Source: Archangium lipolyticum
GTDB taxonomy: Bacteria; Myxococcota; Myxococcia; Myxococcales; Myxococcaceae
Assembly (NCBI RefSeq): GCF_024623785.1
Contig: NZ_JANKBZ010000017.1
Coordinates: 149,624-213,623, forward strand
DNA: 64,000 nucleotides
Reading direction: 5' to 3'
Part shown: piece after piece, positions 60,682 through 64,000 of the stretch
Position numbering within the stretch: position 1 is the first letter of the stretch
Layout of the letters: each line of letters begins with the position of its first letter
Made by a program: the position numbers and the translations under genes
Notes under the pieces: model-generated
Told to the model about the DNA's origin: nothing
What the model saw: only the letters and a program-made list of their open reading frames with translations
Database searches by the model: none

Positions 60682-62219
60682 GCGCGTGGAAGCTTGACGG
60701 AGAAGGTGGTGCCCCGGCCGGCCTCGCTCTGGCATTCCAGGGTGCCGCCATGGGTCTTGAGGATCTGCTGGCAGACGGCGAGGCCCAGCCCCGTACCGTC
60801 CTCCTTGGTGGAGAAGAAGGGTTCGAAGATGCGGGAGCGGATGGCCTCGGTCATGCCGCGCCCGGTGTCCTGGAGCGCCACCTCCACCTCGTGCTCGTGG
60901 GCGCGGGTGGCGATGGTGAGCCGGCCGCCATCCGGCATGGCCTCGCGGGCGTTGCGCAGCAGGTTGAGGAACACCTGGCGCAGCTGGCCCTCGTCGGCCA
61001 GGGCCCGGGGCGTGTCCGGGGTGAAGTCCCGCACCACCTCCACCCCGGCGCGCTCCAGCTCCTCGCGGGAGAAGTCCAGCACGCTGGCGAGTACCTCGGT
61101 GACGGTGGTGGGCTCGAGGCTGGTCCGCGGCGAGCGCGCCATGCGCAGGTACTGCTCCGTCACCTCGGTGAGCCGGTCCACCTCGCGGGTGACGGCGGCG
61201 AGCAGCTCGCGCGTCTCGCGGGCGTCCTCCGGGGACTCGAAGCTGGCGCGCTCGAAGGCGTCCTGCATCAGCTCCACGTTGAGGCCGATGGAGGACAGGG
61301 GGTTGCGCACCTCGTGCGCCACCTGCGCGGAGATGCGGCCCACGGCGGCCAGCTGCTCGGCGCGCATGAGGGCCTCGGCCTGGGCCTTCAGCTGGGCCTC
61401 GCGTGCCTGGAGCGAGCGGGCCATGGCATCGAACTCGCGAGCCAGCACCGCCACCTCGTCCTCGCCGCGCACGCCCAGCTGCGCGCTGTAGTCGCCCTTG
61501 CCGATGCGCGACACGCCCTCGATGAGGTTGCGCACCGGGCGCAGCGTGCGGGCGGACCAGGCGGTGGCGCCCAGGCCCACGCCGATGGCCAGCACGGACA
61601 GGGTGATGATGGCCAGGCCCGTGCGCCGCTCGCGCTCCTCGGCCCCGTCCACGCGCTCGCGGATGCGGTTGCTGAGGGCCGCGCGCAGGAAGCGGATGTC
61701 GCTGCCGATGGAGGCCTGTTGCTGGCGCAGCTCGGTGGTGACGCGGGCCACCTCTTCCGGGGCGGGCGCCTCCCGGGCGAGCGCCGTGAAGACGGCCTCC
61801 GCCGCCTTCCCGTAGGACTGGTAGCGGTTGGCCAGCTGGCCGAAGTGCGACTCGAGATCCTGGATGAAGCGCACCTCCCCCGGGGGCGCCAGGGTGCGCA
61901 CCTCGCGGGCCCGGGCCTTGGCCGTCTCCAGCCGTTGGGCCATGAGGGACGGGAAGTACAGCCGCGAGAGCCGGATGAGGGCCCGCCGCGTCTCCACGCT
62001 GCCCTCCTCGAGCATCCGCTCCGTGTCCTTCTCCTGGTTGGTGTGGAAGGACTCGAGCGCCGCCGCGTCCTGCGACAGCTGCAGGTACCCCTGGCTCACC
62101 AGACGGATCTCCAGCCGGTTGCGGTGCAGCTCGGCCACGCTGAACAGGGACACCGCTCCGAAGGTGACCAGCACCACCGCGTAACCGAGGAAGATGCGGG
62201 TGGCGAGGGAGAGCTTCAT
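60678..62219 (-). CDS. Membrane histidine kinase coupled to an M16 peptidase
   Basis: A 513-residue kinase. The first membrane helix (about 7-27) precedes a periplasmic helical region (about 30-190, four-helix-bundle type) and a second membrane helix (about 203-225). HAMP (VRNLIEGVSRIGKGDYSAQL), HisKA with H302 (QVAHEVRNPLSSI) and HATPase (LLRNAREAMPDG, DTGRGMT, GTGLGLAVC) follow. No receiver is present. The ATG at 62219 is chosen over the GTG at 62246 because it begins the membrane helix. Its stop overlaps the M16 gene start. It is divergent from the Kelch lipoprotein gene. Confidence 0.92.
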   Translation of the reverse strand: MKLSLATRIFLGYAVVLVTFGAVSLFSVAELHRNRLEIRLVSQGYLQLSQDAAALESFHTNQEKDTERMLEEGSVETRRALIRLSRLYFPSLMAQRLETAKARAREVRTLAPPGEVRFIQDLESHFGQLANRYQSYGKAAEAVFTALAREAPAPEEVARVTTELRQQQASIGSDIRFLRAALSNRIRERVDGAEERERRTGLAIITLSVLAIGVGLGATAWSARTLRPVRNLIEGVSRIGKGDYSAQLGVRGEDEVAVLAREFDAMARSLQAREAQLKAQAEALMRAEQLAAVGRISAQVAHEVRNPLSSIGLNVELMQDAFERASFESPEDARETRELLAAVTREVDRLTEVTEQYLRMARSPRTSLEPTTVTEVLASVLDFSREELERAGVEVVRDFTPDTPRALADEGQLRQVFLNLLRNAREAMPDGGRLTIATRAHEHEVEVALQDTGRGMTEAIRSRIFEPFFSTKEDGTGLGLAVCQQILKTHGGTLECQSEAGRGTTFSVKLPRA

Positions 62220-62334
62220 CAGGGGGGCAGGGGCCGCGTTGACCACGGCTCGAGGGCATCGCTACGCTCGGGACGGTCCGAGCGCAAGCCATCTTTGCCT
62301 GCCTCGGGGCCGGATACCGCAAAAGGGGAACGCC

Positions 62335-63924
62335 ATGGGGCGGAGTATCAACGGGTGGACCTCGCCTGGGAGGCGGGGCATGGGACGGGGCAGGGCCCGG
62401 TCGCCAGGTTGGAAGGCATGGGTGGCGGCCTTGGGGCTCGTGTCCGCTTGCGGGCCGCGGGAGGCGCTCTACGAGGCGACGCTCCACACCCAGGCCTGTA
62501 CCGGCATGCCCGCGTTGGAGGGGGTCCACTACCTGCGCTTCCGCGTCACCGGCGCCGGGATGGAGCCCGTGGAGCGCTACGTCCCGGTGGAGCGGGGCGC
62601 GGCGGGCGTGCCGGCCGTGCCCGCGGGCAAGGGCCGGGTGCTGGAGGTGCGGGGCTACACGAACCTGCCCGGCGAGGGCGGCCGCGTGGTGGCCCTGGGG
62701 CGCTCGCGTCCCTTCGACGTGCCGGAGTCGGCCGAGACCGTGCGTCCGTCGGTGAATGTCGCCCTGCGCCGGGTGGATACCTATGCACGGCCGGGCAGCG
62801 CGAGTGGCGGGTGCGTGTCGCTCACGGAGGCTCGCGCGGGGCACACGGCGACGGTCCTGGAGGACGGCCGGGTGCTGCTGGCCGGGGGAATGCAGTCCGA
62901 AATGGGGCGCCCGACCTCCACGCTGTCCTCGGCGGAGCTCTTCGACCCGGTGACGGGCACGCTCGAGATGGCGCCGGAGCTGGGCACGGGGGAGGGGCGT
63001 GACTTCCAGACCTCGCCGCGTGCCTTCCACACCGCGACACGGCTCCCGGGCGGCAAGGTGCTGCTGGCGGGTGGACAGGTGGTGTCGGTGGAGGGCCTGA
63101 TGACCGTGCGGAGCGCCCTGGTGCTGGATGTGGCGCGGCGGACGTACACGGGAGTGGAGCTGACGGCGGCGCGCAGTCACCACGCGGCCGCGGCGGACTC
63201 GGGCGGGCGCGTGCTGCTCGTCGGTGGCATGGACGTGGCGGGCAGGGCGGTGTCCGAGGCCGAGGGGTTCGACCCCGCGACCGGTCAGGTGTTCTCCGTG
63301 AGCACTCCGGTGTCTCGGATGGGCATGGGGGTGATGCCGGTGCGGGATGGGCGGAGCATCGCCGTGGTGGGAGGCTCGGATGGGCGGACGCTGAGCCCGG
63401 AGGTGCTGTTCTTCTCGTACGAGGGCGGCACCTTCGTTCCCTCGGGTGAGACCGGCCGGCTACGGGAGCCCCGTCGTGACGCCGCGCTCGTGCCGTTCGG
63501 CGGGGCGGAGCGGTTGCTCTACGTGGGGGGGCATGCCTCGGCGGATGGTTTGGAGAACGGGCGGATCCTGGCCTCCTCCGAGGTCGTCTCCGGGAGTGAC
63601 GTGACGGCGGGGCCGCAGGTGTTCGCTCGGAGCGGCATCTGCGCGGTGGCGCTGCCGGACGGGCGGGTGATGACCATCGGCGGGCGGCGGTCCACTTCGA
63701 GCGGCCTCTTGAGCGACTCGCACGTGGAGATGCTCGTCCCCGGGAAGAATGGGGCCGCCCCAGGGCTGCTCGGGCTGAAGCCGCTGGAGCGGCAACGTCA
63801 CCAGCACACGTGCACGGTGCTGGAGGACGGCTCCGTGCTCATCGCGGGAGGTGTGGACGACAGCGGGAACGGGTGGACGACCCTGGGTGACCTGGTCATC
63901 TACACGCCGGTTCCGCTGGACTGA
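62335..63924 (+). CDS. Kelch-repeat lipoprotein
   Basis: A 529-residue lipoprotein with a basic N-terminus and lipobox LVSAC (C39). A beta domain (about 45-165) is followed by five or more Kelch/beta-propeller repeats (about 170-520: HTATVLEDGRVLLAGG, HTATRLPGGKVLLAGGQ, HHAAAADSGGRVLLVGG, ICAVALPDGRVMTIGG, HQHTCTVLEDGSVLIAGG). Such proteins are abundant on the myxobacterial cell surface, usually without known ligand. The ATG at 62335 follows AAGGGGAACGCC. A palindromic repeat copy starts 2 bp after the stop. Confidence 0.92.
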   Translation: MGRSINGWTSPGRRGMGRGRARSPGWKAWVAALGLVSACGPREALYEATLHTQACTGMPALEGVHYLRFRVTGAGMEPVERYVPVERGAAGVPAVPAGKGRVLEVRGYTNLPGEGGRVVALGRSRPFDVPESAETVRPSVNVALRRVDTYARPGSASGGCVSLTEARAGHTATVLEDGRVLLAGGMQSEMGRPTSTLSSAELFDPVTGTLEMAPELGTGEGRDFQTSPRAFHTATRLPGGKVLLAGGQVVSVEGLMTVRSALVLDVARRTYTGVELTAARSHHAAAADSGGRVLLVGGMDVAGRAVSEAEGFDPATGQVFSVSTPVSRMGMGVMPVRDGRSIAVVGGSDGRTLSPEVLFFSYEGGTFVPSGETGRLREPRRDAALVPFGGAERLLYVGGHASADGLENGRILASSEVVSGSDVTAGPQVFARSGICAVALPDGRVMTIGGRRSTSSGLLSDSHVEMLVPGKNGAAPGLLGLKPLERQRHQHTCTVLEDGSVLIAGGVDDSGNGWTTLGDLVIYTPVPLD

Positions 63925-63926
63925 TG

Positions 63927-63961
63927 CTCCCTCTCCCTCTGGGAGAGGGCTGGGGTGAGGG
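63927..63961. repeat. REP-like palindromic repeat, copy 2
   Basis: An inverted copy of the element at 1207-1241, about 32 of 35 positions identical, with CTCCCTCTCCC/GGGAGAGGG pairing. It begins directly after the Kelch lipoprotein stop and may act as a terminator-like hairpin. Confidence 0.7.
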
Positions 63962-64000
63962 TCGTCATGCAAGGTAGAGGGGGGCCCCCCCACCCCCACC

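Noticed and set aside
61682..63183. A longer M16 peptidase fused to upstream sequence (to 63183)
   Set aside because: The extra upstream frame overlaps the histidine kinase and Kelch lipoprotein genes in other frames; the real start is the ATG at 60681.

Overview
The window is very GC-rich DNA with strong third-position G/C bias. It carries several families that are largely restricted to myxobacteria: DUF2378, DUF2381, DUF4388 response regulators, many hybrid histidine kinases, a membrane Ser/Thr kinase and SpoVG. I infer a chromosomal segment of a Myxococcota species, probably of the Cystobacterineae (Archangium/Cystobacter-like). No rRNA, tRNA, CRISPR array or intact mobile element is visible.

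Layout. 1-5700 is housekeeping on the minus strand: prs, rplY, pth, rpsF-rpsR-rplI and the 5' part of dnaB, with spoVG upstream of prs. 6258-8283 is a plus-strand nucleotide-salvage operon (tdk, a upp-like gene, hpt). 8400-13942 is a RiPP locus: a C39-peptidase ABC exporter and a small membrane protein on plus, converging on a minus-strand operon of a VKOR/thioredoxin/C39-like fusion, an ATP-grasp ligase and a 56-residue precursor. The precursor has the features of a plesiocin-type graspetide: an LFxxDL leader motif, a Gly-Gly site and a TTxxxxEE core, and it also has four core cysteines. Two near-identical palindromes flank the predicted promoter.

14101-24475 holds a DNA-binding protein with a histone-like tail, a membrane protein, a 1523-residue methyltransferase-like/coiled-coil protein, dapF and two response regulators. 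24629-26713 is a lower-GC patch with a phospholipase-D-like/zinc-ribbon protein, a transposase remnant and an unknown duplicated-domain protein. 26714-32534 has a Ser/Thr kinase, a DUF2381 protein and a hybrid kinase.

32760-38193 is a second RiPP locus: an operon of a secreted Vps62-like/ricin-lectin protein, a class II lanthipeptide synthetase (LanM) and a mersacidin-type precursor, ending in a strong intrinsic terminator. It has no transporter of its own, so the C39 exporter about 22 kb away is a candidate partner. 38359-44117 has a PAS/GAF hybrid kinase, a beta-propeller protein behind an operator-like dyad, and a cytochrome P450. 44281-50481 holds 11-bp tandem repeats, an unknown 336-residue protein and a 1658-residue RHS/TccC-like toxin. 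The remainder (50569-63924) is a TetR/VOC pair with a clear autoregulatory operator, a sensor kinase, a secreted Cys-rich protein, an alpha/beta hydrolase, a TPR lipoprotein, a methyltransferase, rubredoxin overlapping a DUF2378 gene antisense, an M16 peptidase/histidine kinase operon, and a Kelch lipoprotein. Two copies of one palindromic repeat lie near the two ends of the window.
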